Position numbers and translations under genes: made by a program. From positions 1-62,242 of the forward strand of contig JAAYDB010000118.1 of the NCBI GenBank assembly GCA_012729475.1: DNA of 62,242 bases, in the 5' to 3' direction. Origin of the DNA: Bacteroidota bacterium. Its GTDB lineage: Bacteria > Bacteroidota > Bacteroidia > Bacteroidales > VadinHA17. Below the pieces are notes generated by a model. That model had not been told where the DNA came from, ran no database searches, and worked only from the letters and a program-made list of their open reading frames with translations. The number at the start of each line of letters is the position of its first letter. Positions within the stretch are counted from its first letter, which is position 1. Below, piece after piece: positions 29,559-39,694 of the stretch.

Positions 29559-32500
29559 TTAATTTCTCTGATCAATGGCAGCCAGTTTATCATTCACTTC
29601 ATCAAGTATTCCGTCATCTTTCAAGGTATAATAATCCCTCAGACTCTCGAGGGTAGCTTTTGCCTGAAGCAAATCTCCTTTTTGAATACTTATATCGGAA
29701 AGAAGGATGAACATACGGGCCATCCAGTATTGGTGAGGTGATTTCTGATCGATAAACTCCATTATCACTTTTTCCGACTCGTCAGCCATATTATCTTTAT
29801 AGAGTAATTCGGCTACTCTGTATTTTGATTCTGCTCCTTCAGCACTGACTACTTCATTGGCAAGTACCCGGAAGTCATCCATAGCTTCAGTAAAATTATT
29901 GAGGCTGTAATTAGCTTTTGCTTTCATAAACCGGGCTTCTCTGGCTAATTCCTGGGGAGCTCCTGATATACTGAGAATTTTTTCTGCAGCAGTAAGAGTT
30001 TCCCGGGCATCTCCCATCTGGTAAGATGATCTGAGCTGCCCTGTAAGAGCAGTTATCCGGTTTTCTGTAGCAGTTGCCACTTTCTCCAGACGCCTGTAGT
30101 AATCGAGAGAAAAATTATAATCTTCATTTTCATAATAGATATCTGCAGCCGATAGAAGCGCCTGTTCAGTGAACTGGTTATTAGGATCTTCCGCCACCTT
30201 TGTGTAGAGGATTAAAGCTTCCTGCTTATCTCCTGACCGCTTACTGCATTCAGCAAGATAAAAACGGGCATTCTGACTGAAGATACCTGAGGGGAATTCT
30301 CTCAGGTAATTACGGAAGATCACTGCCGCTCTGTCATATTGCCCTGTTATGTACAGGTTTTCTCCTGATCCGTAAAGCAATGAATCTTTTTCCGACAGAT
30401 TAATATCATCTGAACCCTGTTGCTCTTTTATATAGGCAAAATATGACTCAACATCATTGATTTCTATGTATATATTTTTCAACCCTGTGGTAGCATATCT
30501 TGCTTCGGGTGTCGAAGGATAGCTTTCTATGACTCTCTTGTACTGAGCTATAGCTTTGTCGTTTTCTCCTATATTATTATAGAGAAGGCCAAGCTGGACC
30601 ATTGACTGTGGTGCAAGCTGTGACTCGCGGTATGAAGTAATAATTGTAGTAAAGTCTTCTTCCCCTTTTCTAAAGTCTTCGAGTACAACATAAGCCCTGC
30701 CTCTTTCAAATATTGCATTCGGCACATAAGACGATGAAGGGAAACGGCGGGCAAGAAGAGAGAGGACATCTGTCTTAGCTCTGTGATCATTCATCAGGCC
30801 CAGGCAGAATCCTTTCTGATACATGGCATAATCGGCATTTGCCTTTCCGAAATCAATCACTTTATCGTAATATTCAATTGCCAGAGGGTAATTGGTAGTT
30901 ATATAATAACTGTCTGCTATCCTGCTTCTTGTATCAGCCAGGATATCTGGTTGTCTGTTTCCTGCTTCTGCCTCAAAAGTTTTCAGGTGTGTAAGGGCAT
31001 TTGAATAATCGCCCAGGTTAAAAAAAGCATATCCCAAGTTATATCTGACCAGAGAATATTCATTGAGATTCATTGATCCGGGTATTCCAATAAATTCAAC
31101 ATAATGTTTTTTAGCATCTTCGTATCTGCCAAGCCGGTAACAGGCTTCTCCCTGCCAGTATAAAGCTCTTGCTCTCAATTGATTATTGTATTTCCCGTAC
31201 ATCAAAGATTTGTCAAGCATCTCTATTGCAGCCATCAGCTCCATGTTATTAAAAAGCTCAAGCCCTCTGAAGAAAGCCACTCTTTGGTATGCTTCTTCCA
31301 GTTCAGGACTCTTAGTTCTTATCTTGTCCAGAGAAGCGAGGGCTGCCCTGTAGTTTTTGGCCTTCAGATAAGTTGACACCAGATAATTATATACTTCTTC
31401 CACCCTTTCAGACCCCGGATAAAGTTCTATATAGCGGTTAAAAGCCGTAATTGCTTCCCCGAAAGGTGAATATGACAACTCATAGGTCAGTTTGGCATAA
31501 TTGAACAAGGCATCTTCCCTGATTTTTTCATCGAAATCGAGACGTGAAGCTTCAGCAAAACCAAGCTGAGCACGTTTTTTATCTCCTGTTTTCAGATAAC
31601 AGTCTCCCAGGACATACCATATATTCTGACTGAGCTGATCTGAGCCGGATCCAATTGACATCAGAGTTTTGATGGCATTATCAAAATCCCCGGTTTTATA
31701 ATAGCAGAATCCCAACTGGTACTTATCCTCTCTGCCGCTTATCTTTGTTCCTTCAGCAAATTTCTCCAGATATGGCAGGGCTTCCTCGTAATTCTCCTTA
31801 TTAAACCAGGCATCGCCGATGAACCTGTATAATTCAACAGCTCGCTCATCACCTGCAGAATTTAGAAGATCAGGTGCTATTTCAAGTATTTCATCGTATT
31901 CTTTCTGAAGATAGAGTATCTGAACGATATAAAAAGGCACTATACTCCCGAATGTTTCATCATCTCTGAGGCGGTTGAAGCCCTCCATAGCGGATAGATA
32001 CATCTCCTGCTCATAGGCTATCTGGGAATAATAATATATTGCCGGAGGAGTATATTCAGTATCTATATCCTTTATTTCCGAGAACATAAGCAAGGCACGC
32101 TGCTTATCCCCTCTTACATAGTTGGAATAGCCGTTTCGGAAAAAATATTCAGGTAACTGGTCTGAAGTCAACTCCTGTCTGTTAACCCGCTCGTAATAGG
32201 ATATTGCTTTTCTGTAATTCCTGTTAGTATAAAAATAATCTGCCAGCGACAGGTAAGCCTCATTAATCCGGGGACTCTCCGGATGATTCCGGATAAAGGT
32301 CACCATCTTATATTCTCCGTCGGGATTATAGAGATTCAGTGATGCCTTTGCGCTGAAATACTCTGCTTCTGCGACACTAAGCAGCTCTCTGTCAGGTTCA
32401 TTACTGATATATGAATCAAAAAGACGTATAGCGGCCGGATATTTTTCCTTTTTATACAACTCCACAGCCCTCATATATTCTGAACCTATCTCACTGACAG

Positions 32501-32582
32501 TAAAAGGAGCCTGCGACAGGCTCTTCAAAGGCATCAGAAGGAAGAGAAAACCTGATATGATAACGAATTTATTAATGTTCAT
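29559..32582 (-). CDS. Large tetratricopeptide-repeat envelope protein
   Basis: 1,007 residues: a signal peptide (MNINKFVIISGFLFLLMPLKSLSQ) followed by more than 20 TPR-like helix pairs along the whole length (recurrent YxxGxxYxxxGxYxxAxxxF patterns such as FFNLGDYSNALTHL and YITGQYDRAAVIF). No enzymatic domain. The repeat style resembles YbgF/BamD-type outer-membrane assembly scaffolds. Expected in the periplasm as a scaffold for the barrel protein encoded just downstream. A divergent FtsE-like gene lies 228 bp away. Confidence 0.85.
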   Translation of the reverse strand: MNINKFVIISGFLFLLMPLKSLSQAPFTVSEIGSEYMRAVELYKKEKYPAAIRLFDSYISNEPDRELLSVAEAEYFSAKASLNLYNPDGEYKMVTFIRNHPESPRINEAYLSLADYFYTNRNYRKAISYYERVNRQELTSDQLPEYFFRNGYSNYVRGDKQRALLMFSEIKDIDTEYTPPAIYYYSQIAYEQEMYLSAMEGFNRLRDDETFGSIVPFYIVQILYLQKEYDEILEIAPDLLNSAGDERAVELYRFIGDAWFNKENYEEALPYLEKFAEGTKISGREDKYQLGFCYYKTGDFDNAIKTLMSIGSGSDQLSQNIWYVLGDCYLKTGDKKRAQLGFAEASRLDFDEKIREDALFNYAKLTYELSYSPFGEAITAFNRYIELYPGSERVEEVYNYLVSTYLKAKNYRAALASLDKIRTKSPELEEAYQRVAFFRGLELFNNMELMAAIEMLDKSLMYGKYNNQLRARALYWQGEACYRLGRYEDAKKHYVEFIGIPGSMNLNEYSLVRYNLGYAFFNLGDYSNALTHLKTFEAEAGNRQPDILADTRSRIADSYYITTNYPLAIEYYDKVIDFGKANADYAMYQKGFCLGLMNDHRAKTDVLSLLARRFPSSSYVPNAIFERGRAYVVLEDFRKGEEDFTTIITSYRESQLAPQSMVQLGLLYNNIGENDKAIAQYKRVIESYPSTPEARYATTGLKNIYIEINDVESYFAYIKEQQGSDDINLSEKDSLLYGSGENLYITGQYDRAAVIFRNYLREFPSGIFSQNARFYLAECSKRSGDKQEALILYTKVAEDPNNQFTEQALLSAADIYYENEDYNFSLDYYRRLEKVATATENRITALTGQLRSSYQMGDARETLTAAEKILSISGAPQELAREARFMKAKANYSLNNFTEAMDDFRVLANEVVSAEGAESKYRVAELLYKDNMADESEKVIMEFIDQKSPHQYWMARMFILLSDISIQKGDLLQAKATLESLRDYYTLKDDGILDEVNDKLAAIDQRN

Positions 32583-32810
32583 AACTTATTTTTTTTACCC
32601 CTGGTATTAATAAAGGGTTAGCAGATAAAGCGGCAAGATTTTTATTTAAATACTTCATTATATGCTATATATAATAATATCTCCTTATCAAAACCCAATG
32701 TAAAAATACAATTATAAAACGCCTGAGTCTGGCCTTTATTATTGTTTTTATCAACATACAAACATTAATTATCAATTCTTTCATTATTTTGCATTCAAAA
32801 CACAGGGGTG

Positions 32811-33527
32811 ATGCAGGAAAATCTTCCGCTTGACACAATTATTGAATTGAAAGACTGCCTTATATGGCAACAGGATCATCTTGTTCTCTCTGAGGTGAAC
32901 TTTGCTGTGAAGAAGGGTGAGTTTATGTATCTTGTAGGGAAAGTGGGAAGTGGAAAGACGAGTGTTATAAAGACTCTCAATGCTCAGTTACCTCTTAAGG
33001 CCGGCACTGGCGTCGTTGCCGGATTTGACCTGTCCAGACTGAAATCCAGAGACATACCTGCCCTTCGGAAAAAACTGGGCATTGTTTTCCAGGATTTTCA
33101 GCTGCTCACTGACCGGACGGTCAATGATAATCTTCTTTTCGTGCTTCGTGCTACAGGATGGAAAGATAAAGCAGAGACAGGAGCCCGTATAGGAGAAGTC
33201 CTGGAAAAAGTTGGCATGAGCCTCAAAGGATACAAGATGCCTCATCAGCTCTCAGGAGGAGAACAGCAGAGGGTGGTAATAGGCAGAGCTCTTCTCAACG
33301 ATCCGGATATTATCCTGGCTGACGAACCGACCGGTAATCTTGATCCGGAGACATCAGAGGGAATAATAAGTCTTCTGAAAGAAATCAGTACAACAGGAAG
33401 AGCAGTTATTGTAGCCACACATAACTATAATATCATAAAGAAATTTCCGGCCAGGACATTTAAATGTGACAAAGGGAAACTTATTGAGCTGGATAATGAC
33501 GAGGAGATTGAATCAGATTCCGTATAA
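32811..33527 (+). CDS. ftsE: FtsE-like ABC transporter ATPase
   Basis: 238 residues: Walker [10 protein letters not shown]-loop FQDFQLL, signature LSGGEQQR, Walker [13 protein letters not shown] and switch His in ATHN. The closest family is FtsE, which with FtsX regulates peptidoglycan hydrolases at the division septum; LolD-type ATPases look similar and are the main alternative. The in-frame GTG at 32808 directly precedes the ATG at 32811, and CAGGGG before it can serve as ribosome-binding site. No ftsX is adjacent. Confidence 0.85.
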   Translation: MQENLPLDTIIELKDCLIWQQDHLVLSEVNFAVKKGEFMYLVGKVGSGKTSVIKTLNAQLPLKAGTGVVAGFDLSRLKSRDIPALRKKLGIVFQDFQLLTDRTVNDNLLFVLRATGWKDKAETGARIGEVLEKVGMSLKGYKMPHQLSGGEQQRVVIGRALLNDPDIILADEPTGNLDPETSEGIISLLKEISTTGRAVIVATHNYNIIKKFPARTFKCDKGKLIELDNDEEIESDSV

Positions 33528-33558
33528 TCTTCTCTGTTCTTTCTTCTTTTTCATATAA

Positions 33559-34467
33559 TTACCTTAAAAATCTCAGTGGCCGGATCAGATTGTTGTAATA
33601 AATCCTGTAAAAAGTTTTTTCGGCACTGCCGAAAGACTTCTGAAAAGCTGCTATAGAAGTTATTGACGAGCCGGCAAAATCGAGAACAGAACAGGAAGCA
33701 GCATGATTTTTTACCAGCTCATCAATAATGTAATATCCTGTCCTCTTCTCCCTGCTGAAAGGAGTGTTCGCTACAAGCAACATAATCATCCTGTTAAGGG
33801 CCTCCACAAGAAAAAGTCCGTACACCGGATCTCCCTTCAAATTTCTTACTCCCATTATCCTCCCTTTCTTATTCTCAAGACAGTAATGCATCAGCTTAAT
33901 TAACCTGTTGTAATCTTTCTCTTTTACTCCTCTGATATATGCTCCCCTGTTGCTGATAAACAATCCGACAAGCTCTTCCGGGCTAAGATCTTCTGTAATT
34001 TCAGGTTTATGCTTCCGGGCTGTTTCCACATTACGTTTGCAATGTTTCGTGAAATTATCCCACAGTTTGTCGTAAGGCAAAGAGAGATCAAGTTCATAAT
34101 TCACCCTTGGTGTCACACTGAATTTCTCCGCATCAATCCGGTTCCGTATACAGAGATCGATAAAAGGGTAACGGCTGACAACTTGCTCCATCATGTCACC
34201 GGCAAGATCCGCAGCTGATGACTCATCGCGGGAAAACAGTCCGAGTTGCTGAAGGAAGGGAGGAGTAACTGTATATCTGACACAATATTTTTTAAATGAA
34301 GGAAGGGGGAACACTGACAGATAATCGCCGTATACCAGCGCTTCCCAGCCAGGAGTAATACTGTCGAGATACCATGACAATCCATAAGGTCTGGCAAAAG
34401 GACATTTTTTGACACATTCATTCCATCTTGTACGGTCAATTTCACTGTTTGTAAGATGACTGATCAT
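33559..34467 (-). CDS. FemAB/GNAT-fold acyltransferase-like protein
   Basis: 302 residues with an N-terminal segment WNECVKKCPFARPYGLSWYLD and a C-terminal GNAT-like half (MGVRNLKGDPVYGLFLVEAL, TGYYIIDELVKNHA, LDFAGSS), as in FemAB-type aminoacyl- or acyltransferases used in cell-envelope building. No exact substrate can be named. The ATG overlaps the stop of the upstream polysaccharide deacetylase by 4 bp (ATGA), so they are coupled and probably serve the same envelope pathway. Confidence 0.7.
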   Translation of the reverse strand: MISHLTNSEIDRTRWNECVKKCPFARPYGLSWYLDSITPGWEALVYGDYLSVFPLPSFKKYCVRYTVTPPFLQQLGLFSRDESSAADLAGDMMEQVVSRYPFIDLCIRNRIDAEKFSVTPRVNYELDLSLPYDKLWDNFTKHCKRNVETARKHKPEITEDLSPEELVGLFISNRGAYIRGVKEKDYNRLIKLMHYCLENKKGRIMGVRNLKGDPVYGLFLVEALNRMIMLLVANTPFSREKRTGYYIIDELVKNHAASCSVLDFAGSSITSIAAFQKSFGSAEKTFYRIYYNNLIRPLRFLR

Positions 34468-35756
34468 TGTACAGATACTTTCAGTACATTTTCAAATAAT
34501 TCTCTCCACTTTCCCCATTGCATATTGTTGATCAATGAGGTGTTATGCCAGATACTCACGAACAGGCCACCTACTTTCCTTGTCTCATTTATCAGTCTCA
34601 CCACCGTCTCTGCAGATTCTTCCGGACCCATTTTTTTATACTGATGAAGAGTTGCATCCATTACCTGGAAAGGGATTATACGCAGGGTCGTCTGTGTGTC
34701 GCTAAGAACATCATAGAAAGGGAAAGGCCGGGCAATACCTGCTCTGAACCCCGGTTCCTCAGCGTAACCCATTGAATAATCTTCCGTTACGCCTGCTCTT
34801 AAAAGGTTACGGTATGAAAAAGGAATGGAAAACCTCAGGTAATGAAATCTGGATGCTTCTACTTTCTTTCCGGTAATGGTCTCCAGTCTCATTATCTGTT
34901 TCGCCAGTACCTTGTGATCATCAGCTGAATAGTATGAGGGATGAATTCCATTGCAATATTTCCCGGAAATAGTTCTGATGAAATCCCTGTACTTCTTATT
35001 TCTCCATGAAGGATTCTTGTCATATCTTGTCAGGTCTCCTGTAGGAAAAAAGAATCGTGTATCAACACTATTCTCTTCAATCTTTTCAATAATATAATCG
35101 TATACCTGAAAAGGATCTTTCTGCAAGCCGGATAAAACCCTGTATCTGTCCAAAGACACTTTTCTGTCTTTTAAGATATCCCGGACAAAACCACCGGTAT
35201 TTCTGAAGATATTTTTCGCTCTGTAGGCAAAAGGCTGGTCGGAATCGATGGTCAGCAGAGTTTTGAATTCGTTTCTTCTGAATGTTGTTTCAGGAAATTT
35301 CTTCAATATTTCTCTGGTAAGCTCCTTTGCCCACAAGTCAACAACAGGAATATCCAGGAATCCGTGTCGGGCTGATAATGATTCTGAGGCAGGAAAACGG
35401 CTGTGTTTATCAGGAATATATCCAAGGTATTCCTCATAACGGCTAACAAGAAAAAAAGAGGCTGCAAAAATATCGAAAGGTATATCGGACCCCTTACCGG
35501 TCAGAAAGAAAACAGGAAGTCCTTTCCATTCATCAATGATTATTTTTTGTTCTGACACACCTGTTTCGGATAAAACAGGACAGGGATTAATTTTCAGGGC
35601 GCCTGTAATATCTTCGGAAGAATAATTAATCACCGGACTCTTCCCAAGCTTTCGACGGTCTGTCACTATCTCATAAGACAAGCCCAGTATATCTCCAAGC
35701 AGTATACCTGTAATATATCTCAGCCGGGGAAGATCTTTCCTTGTAAATATCTTCAT
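34464..35756 (-). CDS. Polysaccharide deacetylase-like protein (Bacteroidota type)
   Basis: A protein of about 430 residues matching the Bacteroidota group in which an N-terminal DUF7033-like region (LRYITGILLGDILGLSYEI, PFDIFAASFFLVSRYEEYL) precedes a polysaccharide-deacetylase barrel (LLTIDSDQP near the metal-binding site; ISIWHN near the end, here VSIWHNTS). It would remove acetyl groups from cell-surface polysaccharide. The frame opens at 35771 (MLIRP), but a TAAATTTG box at 35776-35783 puts the transcript start next to that ATG, so the ATG at 35756 (MKIFTRK) is preferred. Confidence 0.75.
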   Translation of the reverse strand: MKIFTRKDLPRLRYITGILLGDILGLSYEIVTDRRKLGKSPVINYSSEDITGALKINPCPVLSETGVSEQKIIIDEWKGLPVFFLTGKGSDIPFDIFAASFFLVSRYEEYLGYIPDKHSRFPASESLSARHGFLDIPVVDLWAKELTREILKKFPETTFRRNEFKTLLTIDSDQPFAYRAKNIFRNTGGFVRDILKDRKVSLDRYRVLSGLQKDPFQVYDYIIEKIEENSVDTRFFFPTGDLTRYDKNPSWRNKKYRDFIRTISGKYCNGIHPSYYSADDHKVLAKQIMRLETITGKKVEASRFHYLRFSIPFSYRNLLRAGVTEDYSMGYAEEPGFRAGIARPFPFYDVLSDTQTTLRIIPFQVMDATLHQYKKMGPEESAETVVRLINETRKVGGLFVSIWHNTSLINNMQWGKWRELFENVLKVSVQ

Positions 35757-35775
35757 TGGACGTATCAACATTTAA

Positions 35776-35783
35776 CAAATTTA
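35776..35783 (-). promoter_or_regulatory. -7 box of the deacetylase/FemAB-like pair
   Basis: On the minus strand TAAATTTG matches TAnnTTTG, 20 bp before the ATG at 35756. No TTG at 19-20 bp upstream, so moderate confidence. If correct, this pair is transcribed independently of the LtaS-like gene upstream. Confidence 0.4.
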
Positions 35784-35872
35784 GTAAAACTGGTGTACAT
35801 CTGTCTGCCGGAGAGTAAACAAAGAGTTATCTGTTCCCGGGAATATTTAGCTACAGATTCATTACAGGATTA

Positions 35873-37711
35873 TTATCTGCCCAGGAAATCTTCATATAAC
35901 ACCTGCAGGTATGCCTTACCGAATCCGGCTGCTGTCTCCGGGTCTTTCCCCTCTGATAGTACAGCGTTATTAAGTTTATTATCGTAGATATATTTTGAGC
36001 TGTCTGTTATAAAAGCAAATCCGTCATTAAAGGTATAGAAGGCAAAAGATGGTGAATTTTCCGATAAGAGATCTTTGGCAAAAGGAAAATCCGCATTTAT
36101 TTCCAGCTGATTTAAAAGAGTAAGAGCGATGTCGGTCTGGCTTCCCTTTTTTTCTATTCTTACATCGGCGGTATCAAGTGCTCCTCCTAGCCATAGCATT
36201 GGTATCCGGAACATATCTTCGGAATAGACCAGCACATCATCGGAATTTCTCCTGCAGTGGTCGGCAATTATTATCATAAGAGTGTTATCCCACCATTCAC
36301 TTTCCCGGGCTTTTTCAATAAAAGCACCTACCGCTGTGTCAGAATAGAAAACTGAATTTCTGAACCTGGTCAGATCATCGTTACCTTCAAAGACCGGTTC
36401 CATTGGGACATCAAAGGGTTCGTGGCTCGATAAAGTCAGCACTACCTTAAAAAAGGGCTCTCTTATATTTCTCATAGAATCACTGAGAGTATTTAAAAAG
36501 ATATGATCATGGACGCCCCATTTTGAATTATAGAAGCGCGGATCAAAATTATCCATGGTCACCACTTCATGGAAGCCATTATTGATAATAAAAGAATTAA
36601 AATTGGCAAAATTTATTTCGCCTCCATACCAAAAAGAAGTTTTATATCCTTCTGAAGAGAGTTTTTTCACTATACCGGGCAGTGATTGTGTTTTTTTTGG
36701 TTCTTTCATTACTGACTGGGCCGGCTGGGCAGGATATCCGTTGAGAATGGCAGGCATAGCCTTATCAGTCCTGTTACCTGAAGCATAAAAATCAGTAAAG
36801 AGCAGGCCCTCGTTGCAATATCTGTTCAGATTGGGTGTCGTAAGGCTATCTCCTCCGAGGGGACCAATAAGAGCACTTCCAAAACTTTCAAGGACCAGAA
36901 TAATAATATTTGGGCGTGGCTGGTTTATGACTTTTACAACAGAGCCGGCCGGTCTTTTTGTCAGAGAATCGGTAAGCATTACAGCTTTCTTATGATCAAA
37001 GAACACATAAGGATTTTTTGTTGGTTTGCCATTAAAGAATGAATCCCCGACATTCCAAACCACATTAACTGCGGTATGATTGATAAATATATGTTTGCTG
37101 AAATAGACCGTACCGGCATTTATCGGGGCTATACCCACACCACCTCGAACAGGGATGAGAAGAGAGGCGAAACAGAGTGTCAGAAATAATGTTGCCGGTA
37201 TTTTTAGTTTTACCGGACTGAAATTGAAGAACAGTTTATATACTAATTTCCTGTAGAGCAGAATAAAAACAGCAGATATAGCTATAATAATCATCACTAC
37301 TGCCGTTGTCTGGAGAGCTGTGGCAGAAGCCATTGCTTCTTTGGGCGTTTTAAGATAGAAAAACACTGTATGATCCATTCTGAATCCCCAGTATTTATAC
37401 AGCAATGTATCTGTAACAATTATTATTGAAGAGATAACAACAATAATATATGTATACCATTTCATGAAGTCTCCATACCATTTACCTGTAAAGAAAACTG
37501 TCAGTATCAGCAATAAAACAGGGATTGCCAGGATATAGCCTGTGGCTGAAATATCCAGTTTAAGGCCATGGAGAAATGTAGCTGCCATTGAAGAAAGGGG
37601 ATATTGTGCTGCCTCTCCTGTATGCGTTAAAATAAAAAACAATCTTGCAATGATAAAAAACACCAGCCAGAAAAGGGCAAAACAAAGTATGGCGACAATT
37701 CTTTTTTTCAT
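35873..37711 (-). CDS. LtaS-like phosphoglycerol/phosphoethanolamine transferase (sulfatase fold)
   Basis: 612 residues: five predicted membrane helices in the first ~185 residues, then a large periplasmic sulfatase-fold domain. The metal-ligand Glu275 (LVLESFGSA) and nucleophile Thr315 (NRTDKAMPAI) match the LtaS/OpgB family, and IIADHCRRN has the usual HisAsp-type ligand region. In Gram-negative bacteria such enzymes transfer phosphoglycerol or phosphoethanolamine from lipids to glycans. The acceptor is unknown. It lies upstream of the polysaccharide deacetylase pair on the same strand. Confidence 0.85.
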   Translation of the reverse strand: MKKRIVAILCFALFWLVFFIIARLFFILTHTGEAAQYPLSSMAATFLHGLKLDISATGYILAIPVLLLILTVFFTGKWYGDFMKWYTYIIVVISSIIIVTDTLLYKYWGFRMDHTVFFYLKTPKEAMASATALQTTAVVMIIIAISAVFILLYRKLVYKLFFNFSPVKLKIPATLFLTLCFASLLIPVRGGVGIAPINAGTVYFSKHIFINHTAVNVVWNVGDSFFNGKPTKNPYVFFDHKKAVMLTDSLTKRPAGSVVKVINQPRPNIIILVLESFGSALIGPLGGDSLTTPNLNRYCNEGLLFTDFYASGNRTDKAMPAILNGYPAQPAQSVMKEPKKTQSLPGIVKKLSSEGYKTSFWYGGEINFANFNSFIINNGFHEVVTMDNFDPRFYNSKWGVHDHIFLNTLSDSMRNIREPFFKVVLTLSSHEPFDVPMEPVFEGNDDLTRFRNSVFYSDTAVGAFIEKARESEWWDNTLMIIIADHCRRNSDDVLVYSEDMFRIPMLWLGGALDTADVRIEKKGSQTDIALTLLNQLEINADFPFAKDLLSENSPSFAFYTFNDGFAFITDSSKYIYDNKLNNAVLSEGKDPETAAGFGKAYLQVLYEDFLGR

Positions 37712-37827
37712 TCGTCTACTTAATTTTATTTCATACGTTTATTTAATTATCATTTCAATGGCTGAATGAAAATTACATGAAATGAACAGGAATATCTTTT
37801 CGTGAGTTACTGCTCATGTAAGTTTCA

Positions 37828-38739
37828 TCAGGTATTTATCCTTTTTATTCCGTTTTTATTAAACAGTATCAAAGATACAGTTATTATCAGCATCCCGGTT
37901 AATGTGAGCCAATCTGGTTTTTCTCCGGGCACCAGGAGCCAGCTGAGGATTGCTCCTACAACAGGAATTATAAATTTCCACAGGTTCAGTTCCGACACTT
38001 TCACAGCAGGTCTCTGAAGCAGTTTATACCAGATAGAAAAGGCTGCTGCTGACATAAAGCCCAGCCAGGAAAGTGATATCCAGTATTCTGCCGGTTTAGG
38101 TCCGAAATGTATATCCTCAAAGAGAAGAGACAAGATAAGCAGCACCGTCCCTCCGGTAAGGAAACTTGCCGAGCTCAGCACAAAAGGGTGGATTCCTCTG
38201 CTTTTCAATGAGATCATTACATTGCTTGTAGCTGCTGCAACATTTGCACCAAGCAACAGAAAGACTCCGAATAGTTCAATCAGGGTTCCCAGCTTAAAGG
38301 CCTGTCTGCCAGCACTTATCAGAATAACACCCGAAATACCGGCAACAATAGTAAGTATCTTACCTCTGTTCAGACTTTCATATTTATCCATCAGTGAAGC
38401 TATTACAGCGGTTACGAGGGGTTGTGACCCTACAACAACAGCTCCCAGAGCTCCAGGAACGAAGTCCATTCCAAGATAGAAAAGTATGTAACAAACAATG
38501 GCCTGCAGGGAGGTAACCCAGAAAAATATCTGCCTGTTCTTTCTGAGCATTGAGAAAAAGACGGCAGGTTTTACAGTAAACGGCAGAATGATTAGTCCGG
38601 ATATAATAAACCGTAATGCTGCAAAATGGATAGGGCTGTCATGACGGAGTCCTATTTTTATTCCCGCATAGGCGGTAGACCACAGGAAGCAGGCAATAAT
38701 AGCCCATAGGATGGTATTATCTTTTCTATGCACCGGCAA
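37828..38739 (-). CDS. EamA-family (DMT superfamily) inner-membrane transporter
   Basis: 303 residues with ten hydrophobic helices in two similar halves; the EamA signature regions are WSTAYAGIKIGL in the first half and TSNVMISLK/WLGFMSAAAFSIWYKLL in the second. DMT transporters export amino acids, metabolites or nucleotide sugars; the substrate is not readable from sequence. It stands alone between the LtaS-like gene and the THX gene, on the same strand as both but with gaps over 100 bp. Confidence 0.85.
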   Translation of the reverse strand: MPVHRKDNTILWAIIACFLWSTAYAGIKIGLRHDSPIHFAALRFIISGLIILPFTVKPAVFFSMLRKNRQIFFWVTSLQAIVCYILFYLGMDFVPGALGAVVVGSQPLVTAVIASLMDKYESLNRGKILTIVAGISGVILISAGRQAFKLGTLIELFGVFLLLGANVAAATSNVMISLKSRGIHPFVLSSASFLTGGTVLLILSLLFEDIHFGPKPAEYWISLSWLGFMSAAAFSIWYKLLQRPAVKVSELNLWKFIIPVVGAILSWLLVPGEKPDWLTLTGMLIITVSLILFNKNGIKRINT

Positions 38740-38938
38740 CTGATTTAGTGGAAAATAACTGAAATATATTTATTTCCCTCTGTTTGCCGGTTACTGATAA
38801 TTCAGAAGTAAATACTATCATTGACAAAGGATAAAAACCAAAAAACTATCATCTGTAAGATCAGACAATAAAAAGGATTGTTGTTACGATATATATTACT
38901 GTCGGGAAAGCACAATTACTCCGAAAACCCATATATAC

Positions 38939-38965
38939 TACTTATTATCAATAACATAATAAGTA
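38939..38965. terminator. AT-rich hairpin just after the THX gene
   Basis: TACTTATTAT (38939-38948) and ATAATAAGTA (38956-38965) form a perfect 10-bp stem with a 7-base loop, 4 bp past the stop of the reverse-strand gene. There is no clear T-run, so it may be a weak terminator or a 3'-end-stabilising structure. Confidence 0.4.
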
Positions 38966-38969
38966 TTTA

Positions 38970-39515
38970 TTATTCTTTGCTATCAGTTTTTCCGGATTTT
39001 CCTGCTGTTGTTTTCTTTTCCTTACTATCTGCAGCTGTTTTTGTATCTTTTTTAACAGTTTTTGAATTTTTAACTGTTTTGGTTGTTTTGGTTGCTTTGC
39101 CTTGCTTTTTGGCTGCAGTGGTTTCATTTTCCCCTGGAGGTACTGCAGCTTCATCAGTTTTATTTGAATTTATTTCTGACTTTTGGGGTTTCTTTGCCTT
39201 CGGTGTCTTCGGGCTTTTGTTTTCCACGGCCCGTTTCTCATCCTTACCCTGAGCCACGGCAACTTCTTCTTCAACCTTTTGTCCGGCTTCCTCTACTTTT
39301 GTATTTTCTATAGTCCCCCCTGTTTTTTCAGCAACTTCCTCAATATCTTTGGACTGTTTCTTCTCCTTAAGATGTTTCTTATCTTTTATCTCTGTGTCTT
39401 TGACTTTCTGAACTTTTTTAACAGCAGGCTTGTTTGCTTTTTTTCTGCGGCGTCTGACACCGTAAGTTCCAAGTACTATTTTGCCTCTTTTGGTCTTTTT
39501 ATCGCCTTTTCCCAT
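38970..39515 (-). CDS. Ribosomal protein bTHX with a long lysine-rich disordered tail
   Basis: The first ~27 residues (MGKGDKKTKRGKIVLGTYGVRRRRKK) match the small 30S protein THX, normally only 25-50 residues. Here the frame continues to 181 residues with a low-complexity tail rich in Lys, Thr, Glu and Ala (for example KKQGKATKTTKTVKNSKTVK), reminiscent of histone-H1-like tails. The tail keeps a normal frame with no stop, and the opposite strand shows no credible gene. The tail could bind RNA or DNA. The start ATG is shared with all THX homologues. Confidence 0.8.
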   Translation of the reverse strand: MGKGDKKTKRGKIVLGTYGVRRRRKKANKPAVKKVQKVKDTEIKDKKHLKEKKQSKDIEEVAEKTGGTIENTKVEEAGQKVEEEVAVAQGKDEKRAVENKSPKTPKAKKPQKSEINSNKTDEAAVPPGENETTAAKKQGKATKTTKTVKNSKTVKKDTKTAADSKEKKTTAGKSGKTDSKE

Positions 39516-39694
39516 ATTGATTGCTTTTGATTATTTAAAATAACCCGTAGTGGGGTGGTGACAAAGTTAATAATATTCTTTATTTTTATTAAAATTTGGA
39601 TTTGTTGATTCACAACAATTAATATTACATTATCATATCAGTATATTTTTCAAATTTATTTGCTGAAAGAGATAATAAAGTAAAAAATGATAAT

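Noticed and set aside
39070-39110. Short GGTTGTTTT-type tandem repeat
   Set aside because: Explained by Lys/Thr repeats in the THX tail rather than by a separate repeat element.
38878-39252. 124-codon frame opposite the THX tail, rich in Phe and Val
   Set aside because: Composition is the complement of Lys/Glu-rich codons, as expected from antisense of a low-complexity tail.
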